From NCBI GenBank assembly GCA_018401755.1, contig JAGYKJ010000006.1, positions 248,001 through 312,000 on the forward strand: a stretch of DNA of 64,000 nucleotides. The letters are read 5' to 3'. The notes under the pieces were generated by a model, which saw only the letters and a list, made by a program, of their open reading frames with translations, was not told where the DNA came from and ran no database searches. The DNA comes from Litorivicinus sp. (lineage in GTDB: Bacteria > Pseudomonadota > Gammaproteobacteria > Pseudomonadales > Litorivicinaceae). Position 1 is the stretch's first letter. Every line of letters starts with the position of its first letter. Made by a program: the position numbers and the translations under genes. Shown piece by piece: positions 47,154 to 55,159 of the stretch.

Positions 47154-47605
47154 TCCTCGGTTGTTGTTGTCGATTGACCCTTCAGCGCATGATGTAACGT
47201 ATGCCAAGCGAGAGTGACACATTTGACGCGCATTGGATTAATCCGAATCTCTGCCAATGGCTCGATTTCTGTCCAAATAGTAGCCAATGAAGCGTCAAGG
47301 GCCTGACTTGAATGATCCAAAATTGTGGCATGAAGTCTCTCGTAGAGATGAATTGCATCGGTGGTAGATAGGCCTTTGATGGATTCAGTCAGAATCGAGG
47401 CCGATGCTTGCGAGATGCCACATCCATGACCTAAAAATGTAATCTCCTCGATGAGATCGTTTGATACCGTCAATGCCAGTTGGATTTCATCCCCACATAA
47501 CGGGTTTTTTCCGCGGCAGAAGTGTGTCGAAGACTCGCTAGCGCGCCGATTTCTGGGGCGCGCGCTGTGATCAGCAATTAACTCCTTGAGGCTTTCAAGG
47601 TCCAT
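47150..47605 (-). CDS. SufU/IscU-like iron-sulfur cluster scaffold
   Basis: A 151-residue NifU-N/SufU-fold protein. The three conserved ligand cysteines are present: Cys37 in NPLCGDE (with Asp39), Cys62 in GHGCGISQASASI, and Cys129 in RVKCVTLAWH. The GHGC-x-ISxAS spacing and the insertion before the third Cys are SufU-like rather than IscU-like. No other suf or isc genes are nearby. Convergent with the molybdenum maturation genes, it may serve the two to three Fe-S clusters of the hydroxylase; this is inference. Confidence 0.85.
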   Translation of the reverse strand: MDLESLKELIADHSARPRNRRASESSTHFCRGKNPLCGDEIQLALTVSNDLIEEITFLGHGCGISQASASILTESIKGLSTTDAIHLYERLHATILDHSSQALDASLATIWTEIEPLAEIRINPMRVKCVTLAWHTLHHALKGQSTTTTED

Positions 47606-47697
47606 AAGATTGACACCCTCTTGTTATCCCTGAAGTATGTCATCAGAGTGCTTAAACTGAAATCATAGGTATGCCTGTACAGGGAAGTCGAATCTCG

Positions 47698-48060
47698 ATG
47701 AATGTATTGCTCCGAGTTGTTGCGATTTTTAGTGTCTGCGTTCTATCTCCGAACACATCGAGCGCGCTTGGAGCCGAACAAATCGCTGAGGCGTTTGGAT
47801 ATTCCATCTCACCACTGATCAGCCAACAACAGCGGACCGAACTCTCTCCTGATTTTTCTGGACGTTTTAAAGTGCTCAATGATCTGCGTGTTGACGCTCT
47901 TTCTTCATATATCGGTGCTCACCCCTTGGAACTCGAAGCCATTCATGGGTATCTCCAGCAGCTTGTGAACGAGGCATTGCTAGATCCGGAGATTGCTTTA
48001 GAGGCCTTGGATCTCGGGATTCGTCAGTTTTCGATGCGTCCTCCGCGCATCTCGCCCTAA
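47698..48060 (+). CDS. Hypothetical exported protein
   Basis: Not recognised. With the ATG at 47698 the product has a signal peptide (MNVLLRVVAIFSVCVLSPNTSSA) and a 97-residue helical mature domain without cysteines. An upstream ATG at 47671 would hide the signal behind nine extra residues. The stop overlaps the ATG of the glycosyltransferase (TAATG), so the two are co-translated. Confidence 0.55.
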   Translation: MNVLLRVVAIFSVCVLSPNTSSALGAEQIAEAFGYSISPLISQQQRTELSPDFSGRFKVLNDLRVDALSSYIGAHPLELEAIHGYLQQLVNEALLDPEIALEALDLGIRQFSMRPPRISP

Positions 48061-49112
48061 TGCGTGAGCCATACACAGTCACCCATATTGTTCGTCGATT
48101 TGGACCTGTCGGAGGCATGGAAAACTTTGTCTGGCGGTTAGTGCATCAGCTGCTTGAAAACGGAGTACGTTGTTGGGTCATTTGTGAAACCGCTGATCCC
48201 AGTGCAGATCCAAGAATTCAGATCGTGACCGTTGAGCCGGCGATTCCAAGGCCGCGATGGCGAGCGATGCGGCATTTTCAGCAGCGTGTGGAAACTGTCC
48301 TTGATGCTCGGCGTGAGCAGTTTGGCATTGTGCATAGTCACGAACGCTGCCTCTCCCATCAGGTGACGACATTTCATGGCCCACCGATGGGTCACTTACG
48401 ACATGCGCCCTGGTACCGTCGTTGGTCACGGCGAGTCCGTGCATGGCTAGATATGGAGATCGAAGAGCTTGTCGCCCGGCACGTGCAGGTTGTCTGTCCA
48501 GTGTCTGGTGGGATTCGTTCGTCCTTAGAAGCGTTGTATCCCGCACTTCAGGATCGGTCCGTTGTGGTGACTTGGCCAGGCGTTGACCAACCTATGTATC
48601 GGCGGTGTGAGCGAAAAAAACGGCTTCTGTTTGTTGGAAAGGAGTGGAAACGCAAGGGACTCGATCGGGCAGTTGAGATTATTCAAGCGCTCAGGGCAAC
48701 AGACTCTGGGTATACGCTCACGGTCATGGGAGTGGATCCTACCGAAGTGCCATCACGATGGCGTCGCCTCGATGGCGTGATATGGGTGGGATGGAAGCCA
48801 TCCGTCCCCTATGCGGATTACGATATTTTGTTGCATCCAGCCCGACAGGAGCCGTTTGGGATGGTCGTTCTCGAGGCCCGCGCAGCGGGATTGGGGTGCG
48901 TGATCAGCGATACAGTTGGCGCAAGTGAGTGTGATTTGCAGGATATTTCGATTTTAGCCGGTGATGCTGCAATGAGTGAGTGGGTTCGTGCCACCCAAGC
49001 GTTAATCGATCAGCCGATTTCTTATCAAGTCTCTCAATCCTGGGATGACGTCGCAACCCAATATATCCAACAGGTCTATGCGTTAGTTCAAGTCAATATC
49101 ACTGACACGTGA
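48060..49112 (+). CDS. Glycosyltransferase family 4 (GT-B)
   Basis: A 350-residue cytoplasmic glycosyltransferase. The N-terminal domain opens HIVRRFGPVGGMENFVWRL, with the GGxE-type loop of GT4. The C-terminal domain has LLFVGKEWKRKGLDRAVEI and the E-x7-E motif in ARQEPFGMVVLEARAAG. It probably acts on LPS core or another envelope glycan. Donor and acceptor are unknown. Confidence 0.88.
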   Translation: MREPYTVTHIVRRFGPVGGMENFVWRLVHQLLENGVRCWVICETADPSADPRIQIVTVEPAIPRPRWRAMRHFQQRVETVLDARREQFGIVHSHERCLSHQVTTFHGPPMGHLRHAPWYRRWSRRVRAWLDMEIEELVARHVQVVCPVSGGIRSSLEALYPALQDRSVVVTWPGVDQPMYRRCERKKRLLFVGKEWKRKGLDRAVEIIQALRATDSGYTLTVMGVDPTEVPSRWRRLDGVIWVGWKPSVPYADYDILLHPARQEPFGMVVLEARAAGLGCVISDTVGASECDLQDISILAGDAAMSEWVRATQALIDQPISYQVSQSWDDVATQYIQQVYALVQVNITDT

Positions 49113-49117
49113 ATGCA

Positions 49118-49453
49118 TTACTGGCATTGACAGGGATCCTTGATCTCATGCTGTTGAATGACTGAATGAGGGAGCACCTCCTCTATCCAAAACTGACCGA
49201 GGCTTTGTGAATTCCGCGTCATGATGGTTTGAGGGGTGGCATCTATGGAATGCAAAGGCCCTTCAAGCACTGCACTGAGATCGGGCCGCATCCCACTTGA
49301 CCACTGCATTAAGACAACGTGTTCATGGGTCCTGACGATGAAATGCTCGCAGGTCTCAAAATGACCAACCACGATGCCAGATATTGCTGAGCTTGCTGCA
49401 TATCCCCAGCTTGCTTGGAAAAGACACACGAAACCAGCAATAATTCTTAACAT
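49118..49453 (-). CDS. Hypothetical exported protein
   Basis: Not recognised. The ATG at 49453 gives a signal peptide (MLRIIAGFVCLFQASWGYAAS) and a 90-residue mature protein with few cysteines (ETCEH and a C-terminal DPCQCQ). It is convergent with the glycosyltransferase gene (5 bp apart). Confidence 0.45.
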   Translation of the reverse strand: MLRIIAGFVCLFQASWGYAASSAISGIVVGHFETCEHFIVRTHEHVVLMQWSSGMRPDLSAVLEGPLHSIDATPQTIMTRNSQSLGQFWIEEVLPHSVIQQHEIKDPCQCQ

Positions 49454-49730
49454 TGATAGTCCCCTAATGTCTACTGACGAGCATAGTGGGCTACACAAGC
49501 CCTACGGCATGATCATCTATCTGCTAACGCCTTATTGTTTGCGCTGGTTGACCAAGTTAATCACCACGTGTGAGTGATCGTTACTTTGCACGTCGGATGT
49601 TACAGACAGGAGACGTTTGCCGTGTGTTTCTCGGAAATTCCGGAAACCTTCAGGGCGTTTTAAAAACAGCCCCTGAATAGAGCCTTACTCCTTGATCTCT
49701 TTAATGCACTGCTGATTTTTGGCGCAGGCA
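49454..49730. other. Non-coding stretch before an accessory segment
   Basis: About 280 bp without a convincing gene. It has lower GC and scattered short inverted repeats (for example CGGAAATTCCGG). It marks the change from the core-like genes to the accessory block at 49.7-54 kb. No RNA gene is recognisable. Confidence 0.4.
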
Positions 49731-49748
49731 GTACCTACCCCTAGGTAC
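49731..49748. promoter_or_regulatory. GTACCTA-CCCC-TAGGTAC palindrome
   Basis: Perfect 7-bp inverted repeat (49731-49737 and 49742-49748) around CCCC, 46 bp before the ORF at 49794. The form resembles sites of LuxR/FixJ-type response regulators, and such a regulator is encoded at 52.6-53.2 kb. The 9-mer CTACCCCTA inside it recurs at 51017-51025. Confidence 0.4.
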
Positions 49749-49793
49749 ATCTAGTAAAACTGCGCCTCGCTCCTCTAAATTTGGAATTTATCG

Positions 49794-50165
49794 ATGAGCA
49801 TATGGATCATTGCTATGCACTCTCGATTCGGTGGAGAACCGAGCAGCTTAAGAGGCTTCACAGTCCGCATGGCAGCGATATTAGCGGGTGGAGCGATTCA
49901 GCTATCGACGCTAAGTGCCTATTGGCCTGCGTGGTCCCACTGCGTGATTCTAATCCCTTGGATCTTGCGATTTTTTGAACACCACCTCAATTTACGTTGG
50001 TTCCAGCCAAATCTCCCACCTGATGATACTGAATCAGTTGCCCTCGGTAAAAAAGTCAGGAGAAGTTTTGGGGGGCGTCAGGTCAGCCCTCTGTCACTGT
50101 CATTTTGTTATGTGTTCGGAGTCGCTACAGGAACGGTCATCCGATTCCTCATGATTGATAGTTAA
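49794..50165 (+). CDS. Possible hypothetical membrane protein
   Basis: A 123-residue frame with two to three hydrophobic stretches (MAAILAGGAIQLSTL, WSHCVILIPWILRFF, SLSFCYVFGVATGTV). A weak GGAA precedes the ATG. Not recognised. Support comes from the upstream palindrome and from the next gene pair, which also contains a small membrane protein. Confidence 0.35.
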   Translation: MSIWIIAMHSRFGGEPSSLRGFTVRMAAILAGGAIQLSTLSAYWPAWSHCVILIPWILRFFEHHLNLRWFQPNLPPDDTESVALGKKVRRSFGGRQVSPLSLSFCYVFGVATGTVIRFLMIDS

Positions 50166-50188
50166 TGTAGAAAATTTGGAGTGTAACG

Positions 50189-50542
50189 ATTCGATTATCT
50201 AACGCCATTGCAGTTTTGGGATCAATGAAAGCAGTGGCGGAAGCGCTGGAGTTGAGCCCCTCTACAGTCGGAGACTGGAAGAAAAGAGATGGCCAGATAC
50301 CCGAGCGTTATGTCGGGCAACTAAAAGCGCTGATCGAGAACCGAAAGCCTATCGTGGATCAAAAAATGAGTTTTGATCAAGCGCTAGCGCACTTCGGGAC
50401 ATTGCAAGCCATTGCACGCGCAGCAGGAGTGCATCCCAAAACGGCCTATTACTGGAAAGACTCCGGAACCATCCCCGCAAACTCAGCCTCCAAAATCAGA
50501 GATCTTGTTTCCCTTTCTCGCCATGTCACAAGATCTGTTTGA
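50189..50542 (+). CDS. Tandem Cro/YdaS-like helix-turn-helix protein, likely non-canonical ATT start
   Basis: DNA-binding protein with two copies of a Cro/YdaS-like HTH. Copy one is AIAVLGSMKAVAEALELSPS followed by TVGDWKKRDGQIPERY; copy two is ALAHFGTLQAIARAAGVHPK followed by TAYYWKDSGTIPANSA. Aligning the copies shows that copy one needs the residues IRLSNAIAVLG encoded upstream of the first ATG (50225) and TTG (50216). There is no ATG, GTG or TTG further upstream before a stop, but an ATT at 50189 lies 7 nt after a GGAG (50178-50181). ATT is a rare but known start (infC). The 3' end overlaps the next gene by 20 bp. Confidence 0.6.
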   Translation: MRLSNAIAVLGSMKAVAEALELSPSTVGDWKKRDGQIPERYVGQLKALIENRKPIVDQKMSFDQALAHFGTLQAIARAAGVHPKTAYYWKDSGTIPANSASKIRDLVSLSRHVTRSV

Positions 50543-50900
50543 AAAAAGCCCCAATCGATTTCCCTGGCGCTACTTCATTTCAGGTGGTGGCGTTGGGCTC
50601 ATCACGGCATTTGTCGCTCATGAGTTTCAACTTCCTCACTTTTTGGTGCCAGGTATCGTCAGCTTATCCTCAGTTTCTTTGTTGCTGGACCACTATGAAT
50701 GGTACATCGTGTTTCCTCGACACAACTCCTGTCTTCATGAAGATGAAGCCTTATTTTCAAACGCAGCTCAATCCGGTCTGAACCAATCACCACCATTCTC
50801 GTTGATTCCCGTCATCGCTTTCGCAGTCGGAGGTCTATTCATTGGGGTTGCGTCTCTGTTCGCTCTTGATACCTACTTTACATTTCTTGGAAATTCATAG
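50523..50900 (+). CDS. Small membrane protein partnered with the HTH regulator
   Basis: A 125-residue protein beginning MSQDLFEKSPNRFPWRYF with three hydrophobic segments (about 17-32, 36-55 and 99-121). The ATG at 50523 lies inside the end of the HTH gene, so the two are translationally coupled. Not recognised. The DNA-binding/membrane-protein pairing could be a phage- or plasmid-derived regulatory module. Confidence 0.5.
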   Translation: MSQDLFEKSPNRFPWRYFISGGGVGLITAFVAHEFQLPHFLVPGIVSLSSVSLLLDHYEWYIVFPRHNSCLHEDEALFSNAAQSGLNQSPPFSLIPVIAFAVGGLFIGVASLFALDTYFTFLGNS

Positions 50901-51173
50901 GCTGAAAAACAGTTTCGACCAGGCATGCTGCCCCGCTATTAGCTGATGCTTTGATCCGAATACAGGATGACACGTCCTTTAGCGATTCCTAAGTTTCTAC
51001 ATAATGGACACAATCCCTACCCCTAATTCAAAATCAACATGCACCTCCGAGACCTCGTCGCGACTGCATTGAGCGCAACATCGACCAGATGCCAAGCCAA
51101 CTGGTGCATGAATTAGAGCGACATATTGCCCCAATCAAGTGAAATCTAATTTTCCAGGAACCCGTGGATATCT
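50901..51173. other. Non-coding region with a CTACCCCTA box and a coding relic
   Basis: About 270 bp with no gene. It holds a second CTACCCCTA (51017-51025). A short open stretch ending at 51142 encodes RDCIERNIDQMPSQLVHELE and a few more residues before a stop, which looks like the tail of a lost gene but has no start. No terminator with a T-run is evident for the genes on either side. Confidence 0.35.
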
Positions 51174-52634
51174 TTATCCGATGAGCGGCAGCTTGAGTGA
51201 TAGACGTAACCCCTTTAGTGGACTCTCTGCTAGAGACAGGTCCCCTCCTAGGCGTTGCATGATGGTATTGGCGATTGAAAGCCCGAGCCCTGTTCCACTT
51301 TGTTTATTGGTGTAAAACGGCAATAAGCAGCGTGCGCGGTCCGCTTCCGGGATGCCCGGGCCATTATCATCGACCCAAATTTCTATTTCCTGTTCCCTGA
51401 CAATTCCACCAATCACGACTCTCCCATTTGGACAATTAGATTGATCGATCGCCTCTATCGCATTAAAGAGCGTGTTGAATAACACTTGCTCTAATAAGCC
51501 GACTTCAATGATTTGCACATCACCGCCGGGAATCGGCATAAACTCTAACTCAGTACGCTTGATCTCGGCGACTCGAGCGACCATTTTTCTCACATCAAAA
51601 ATCAACGCATTGAGGGTTGTCTTGGGACGCAAAACAGCGCGTTTTGTAACCAGCTGGCGGATTGAAGACACCGTCGCCTCAAGGCGTCGGGTTTCAGCTG
51701 TGATCTCAGCAATCAGCTCCTCCCTCTCATCAGAGGTTTGATTTGATCGAGTCATCAACTTTTTCAAATAATCAAGATTCAATCGCATCGTCGAAAGCGG
51801 CTGATTGATTTCATGAACCAATGCACTGGCAAAAGATTCAACTTGCATTGACCGCGACATGCGGGCCAAGTGCGTTAACACTTCATCGCGTTCAACGATC
51901 GTTTGCTCAAGCTTCTGCGTCAAGGTTGTGAGACGATCGACAGACTTTTCTGCCGCCTCCCGATTTCGCATCTCGAAACCAATCCGATACTCCTGCTCTT
52001 TTAAAACGAGGTTTAAATATCCAACAGAGAGGGCAATCGCGCTGGTTATCGCCAACAACATCGGGAGTGACGAGATCAGGTCAAGCGACCCTTCAAGTAC
52101 AGACAAGTTCTGAGTGACTACGACAAGGATATTGCCTGCAATCGAGAGGAGAAGCAGAACAAAACCCACCTGTAATGCAAATACGGCTTCAAACGGTCTA
52201 TCGAGCGTATTGATCAACACCATTGAGTACACAACGGTCACTACCCAGTTAATGTGTATGAACAGAATACGCTCTTGTGCCCGACCCGTTTCATGAAGAA
52301 ACCAAAATATCGCAACGCAAATAGACCACCAAACCGCATAGCGAAAGAAATGAATCTTTGAGTGAGACAAGGATTCAAGCGCCATGCATTTCATCAACAT
52401 GGCTGCCAAAAATGTTTGACCGACGACGTGATAGCCAAGCCAGTCCGGTAAAATCGGTCTCAGTGAAGTCAGCACCATCGAAGTACCGAAAACGATTTGT
52501 GATGAGGACCAAAAAATCAGATTGCTCTCGGTTGGTTTGAGCGTAAAACCGATATAGAGCGGAATGCCCCCGAGCCCTACCAGTAGCCATCCATAGGTCA
52601 GTAATAGCGTTTGTACGTCAAAATACACAGTCAC
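51174..52634 (-). CDS. Membrane sensor histidine kinase
   Basis: A 486-residue sensor with about seven N-terminal membrane helices (residues 8-210), a short coiled-coil linker (about 210-262), a HisKA dimerisation domain with phospho-accepting His274 in LVHEINQPLS, and a HATPase domain with NAIEAID (N-box), DDNGPGI (G1) and GTGLGLSI (G2). The HEINQPL form of the H-box is that of the FixL/DctB group. Its start overlaps the stop of the response regulator gene (ATGA), so the two form one transcript. The signal sensed is unknown. Confidence 0.92.
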   Translation of the reverse strand: MTVYFDVQTLLLTYGWLLVGLGGIPLYIGFTLKPTESNLIFWSSSQIVFGTSMVLTSLRPILPDWLGYHVVGQTFLAAMLMKCMALESLSHSKIHFFRYAVWWSICVAIFWFLHETGRAQERILFIHINWVVTVVYSMVLINTLDRPFEAVFALQVGFVLLLLSIAGNILVVVTQNLSVLEGSLDLISSLPMLLAITSAIALSVGYLNLVLKEQEYRIGFEMRNREAAEKSVDRLTTLTQKLEQTIVERDEVLTHLARMSRSMQVESFASALVHEINQPLSTMRLNLDYLKKLMTRSNQTSDEREELIAEITAETRRLEATVSSIRQLVTKRAVLRPKTTLNALIFDVRKMVARVAEIKRTELEFMPIPGGDVQIIEVGLLEQVLFNTLFNAIEAIDQSNCPNGRVVIGGIVREQEIEIWVDDNGPGIPEADRARCLLPFYTNKQSGTGLGLSIANTIMQRLGGDLSLAESPLKGLRLSLKLPLIG

Positions 52635-53239
52635 ACTGAATCCAAAGAGTCCACGTAGCGGACCAAATCGGCAACATGACGAAAGCCAAGCTTGTGCATG
52701 GCATTGCCGCGATGCATTTTGACGGTTCGTAAACTCAATCCGAGGACGTCTGCAATCTGTTTATTCAATAAACCACTTGTCACCATTCTGATCACCTCGT
52801 GTTCTCGCGTGGTCAGTTCAGTCGAGTGATCGATCTCTTCAGGCGCCTCAATGCCAGTTTTAGGCTGTTCAAATACAGCGGCCACAGTCGCTAGTAATTC
52901 CTCTAAATCGAACGGCTTCAGTAAAAAATCCCAGGCACCATTTTTCCATGCGGTATTGACCTCGGTCGCATCAACAGCGCCGCTCATAAAAATACATCGC
53001 CAGCTAGGGCAACGAATTATCAACTCTCTTTGCAAGCTAATCCCTGATGCACCTGGGAGATCCACATCAATGAGCACGCAGGAAAGTGACTCCGGAGTTG
53101 CGCCGGACGCTATCGCATGAAGAAGCAATTCCCCTGTCCCAAATGCGTCAACGTGATATCCCTCAGATCGCAGAACCCGAACGACCGCTTGCTGCAGCGA
53201 GGGGTCATCTTCAACAACAAAAATAGCCCTGGCCATCAA
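52631..53239 (-). CDS. LuxR/FixJ-type response regulator
   Basis: A 202-residue two-domain regulator. The receiver has the acidic pocket Glu10-Asp11-Asp12, the phosphorylation site Asp58 in VLIDVDLPG, and Lys in LLKPFDLEEL. The C-terminal HTH is LTTREHEVIRMVTSGLLNKQ followed by IADVLGLSLRTVKMHRGNAM. It is the first gene of the two-component operon. A second ATG at 53236 is possible. Likely targets include sites like the palindrome at 49731, by inference. Confidence 0.92.
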   Translation of the reverse strand: MMARAIFVVEDDPSLQQAVVRVLRSEGYHVDAFGTGELLLHAIASGATPESLSCVLIDVDLPGASGISLQRELIIRCPSWRCIFMSGAVDATEVNTAWKNGAWDFLLKPFDLEELLATVAAVFEQPKTGIEAPEEIDHSTELTTREHEVIRMVTSGLLNKQIADVLGLSLRTVKMHRGNAMHKLGFRHVADLVRYVDSLDSV

Positions 53240-53732
53240 TTACATGCTCCCAATAGCAAACTTAGTCTTGGACTCATTCATCGAGAAATCCCACTTGATG
53301 ACAAACGACGATCTGCCCTCTCCAAATAGCATTCATCACACATTGGATCTGTTTGCGCGGCAGGTATCTCAGCGCTGCAATGTTAGTTTTCAAAAATGAC
53401 ATCGCATGATCCCTGCCAAAAGTAACCAAAATCGCTGATTCCGGCATCCAATTTGGAGCTCGGACGTCTCCACCAAAGGACTCGAGCAGAGACAAGACAT
53501 GTGCGCAAGTTCGACTGAACCGCTCAACCGAATCTGGAAGATGTGATTCCATTCGCCAGCGACGCAATCTCGCCATGGAGTACTCATTTGAATTGCGAGA
53601 ACCTTGATATGAAGCCAGACCATGTAACGAGGCTACTCCCCAATTTCCTGATAGCGATAACGCTAGCAGGCGGGACACTAATCCGCAAAGAACAGATGTA
53701 CCGTTAAATAGCGCATCCTTGTTGCAGACTGA
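53240..53732. other. Region with doubtful coding content
   Basis: About 490 bp upstream of the response regulator. A minus-strand open frame (53274-53738, 154 codons) is present, but it has a weak start, an uneven composition and no recognisable domain, so I do not call it a gene. The stretch is AT-richer than its surroundings and adjoins a decayed antitoxin gene, which suggests degraded mobile DNA. Confidence 0.3.
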
Positions 53733-53963
53733 GTCCAAAAAATAAGTTCATGGGATGACTTAGAAGAAGAATATTCTGCTTTAGCAGCTTTGTTAGAAGC
53801 TCGAAAGGCTTCGGGGCTAACGCAAGACGACGTGGCTGCGAAAATGGGTACGACCAAAAGTACGATTTCACGCTTAGAGTCATCGTTCAGGACAGAGAAG
53901 CACTCTCCTATTTCGATGGGGACAGCGACCGGATCGATCTGGCAGATAACCCGTTTCTACTAA
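53733..53963 (+). pseudogene. Truncated XRE-family antitoxin-like gene
   Basis: The frame encodes WDDLEEEYSALAALLEARKA, then SGLTQDDVAAKMGTTKSTIS and RLESS, a clear XRE helix-turn-helix of the HigA-like antitoxin type. A stop (53730-53732) precedes it and no start codon with a ribosome-binding site is available. After RLESS the normal GGRHSPS-like continuation is scrambled (FRTEKHSPIS), a sign of small indels. Another frame over 53891-53989 gives a short protein-like tail. No toxin gene is present beside it. Confidence 0.65.
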
Positions 53964-54181
53964 AAGTGTTACCCATGTCTCGAGACTGAACATTTTTTGG
54001 TATGTCCTTCGTCAAGCAATTTGATGGCAGGACTAGCTAATAAAAATTTCGCCGAAGTTTCGGGTTGTCGCTCGAGGAAACTCGGAGAATCCCTGAGTTA
54101 TGGTCTTGTCACAGAACGGTCATGTCCCTTTGTTAGGATGCAAAGTACGTATATTAAACGCACGTTTAAGGAACCAAAGTC

Positions 54182-55066
54182 ATGAAATCTTTCACGCGTC
54201 ATGTTGTATCTGCCGCTGTTGCGGCATTATTTTTCACGGGTGCCGCTTCCGCCCAATCAGTCTCTGAAACCTGCCCTTCGCCTCTCCGTATGGCTGATAC
54301 GGGCATTGAGGGAATGGGTGACTTGACCGAGGCATTCGGTCCCTTCGCCGAAACCTTCAAAGAGTTGACGGGAGTTGAACTTAAACTTTATTCGCTCTCA
54401 AATCGCACTGCAGCGGGTACCGCATTGCAGTTTAATGAGGTGGAATTTGTTTTCGCGGGGCCATCTGAGTTCGTCTTATTTCAGCAGCTTGCCGAAATGG
54501 ATATTTTGTTTTCAATCGTACGCCCGCATTACGGGTCAAGTTTTGTAGTCAAGGCGAATAGCGATATTAAGACGCTGGCAGATCTGAAGGGTAAGCGCGT
54601 TGCGTTGAAAGATGTGGGCTCAACGTCGGGACACATCTTTCCGATGATGCTAATGGCTCAAGCTGGTCTTGACCCAGAGCGGGACACTCAAATTATCATG
54701 GCAGGTGATGCACGCATTCAGGTATTGATCAACGACGATGTTGATGCCATGGGTGGAGGGAATAAGGATTGGGATGCTGTGCGTAAGCAGGATCCGAACA
54801 CTGAATACCGTCTTTTGGCACAGACCGACACCTTGCCAGGCGACCCGGTTGTGATGCGCGCGACTTTGCCGCAGAGTTGTCGGGACGCGCTGCGTTCCAC
54901 GCTGGCAAAGCATTCGGATGTTTTATGGAACAGTCTGACTTCGACTGAGCGCAATGCTGATAAGTTCATCGAACGCGATGCATACATGTCCTTTGAAACT
55001 GATCCAGCAATTTATGACGTTGTTCGCATGGCGTACGAGGTTGCGGGTATCGCGTTAGACGATTGA
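54182..55066 (+). CDS. phnD: Phosphonate/phosphite-type ABC transporter binding protein
   Basis: A 294-residue periplasmic PhnD-family protein with a signal peptide (about 1-24, ending TGAASA). Characteristic segments are KTLADLKGKRVALKDVGSTS (ligand-loop STSG) and NDDVDAMGGGNKDW. AAGGAACC precedes the ATG. The ATPase and permease follow after 93 bp. No phosphonate-degradation genes are near, so the ligand may be phosphonate, phosphite or another phosphate analogue. Confidence 0.88.
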   Translation: MKSFTRHVVSAAVAALFFTGAASAQSVSETCPSPLRMADTGIEGMGDLTEAFGPFAETFKELTGVELKLYSLSNRTAAGTALQFNEVEFVFAGPSEFVLFQQLAEMDILFSIVRPHYGSSFVVKANSDIKTLADLKGKRVALKDVGSTSGHIFPMMLMAQAGLDPERDTQIIMAGDARIQVLINDDVDAMGGGNKDWDAVRKQDPNTEYRLLAQTDTLPGDPVVMRATLPQSCRDALRSTLAKHSDVLWNSLTSTERNADKFIERDAYMSFETDPAIYDVVRMAYEVAGIALDD

Positions 55067-55159
55067 CATTGGCTAACTGATGGTTACGAGCGGCCGACTC
55101 CTAGTGGGTTGGTCACTCCCCCCTCCTGTTGAATTCCAAATCTGTTTAAGGAATCTTAG

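Noticed and set aside
51056-51142. Short coding-like tail ending DQMPSQLVHELE and onwards
   Set aside because: Protein-like but without a start codon or a matching upstream part, so at best a relic.
53274-53738. 154-codon minus-strand open frame
   Set aside because: Weak start, no domain, composition unlike a normal protein, and its start overlaps the beginning of a decayed antitoxin on the other strand.
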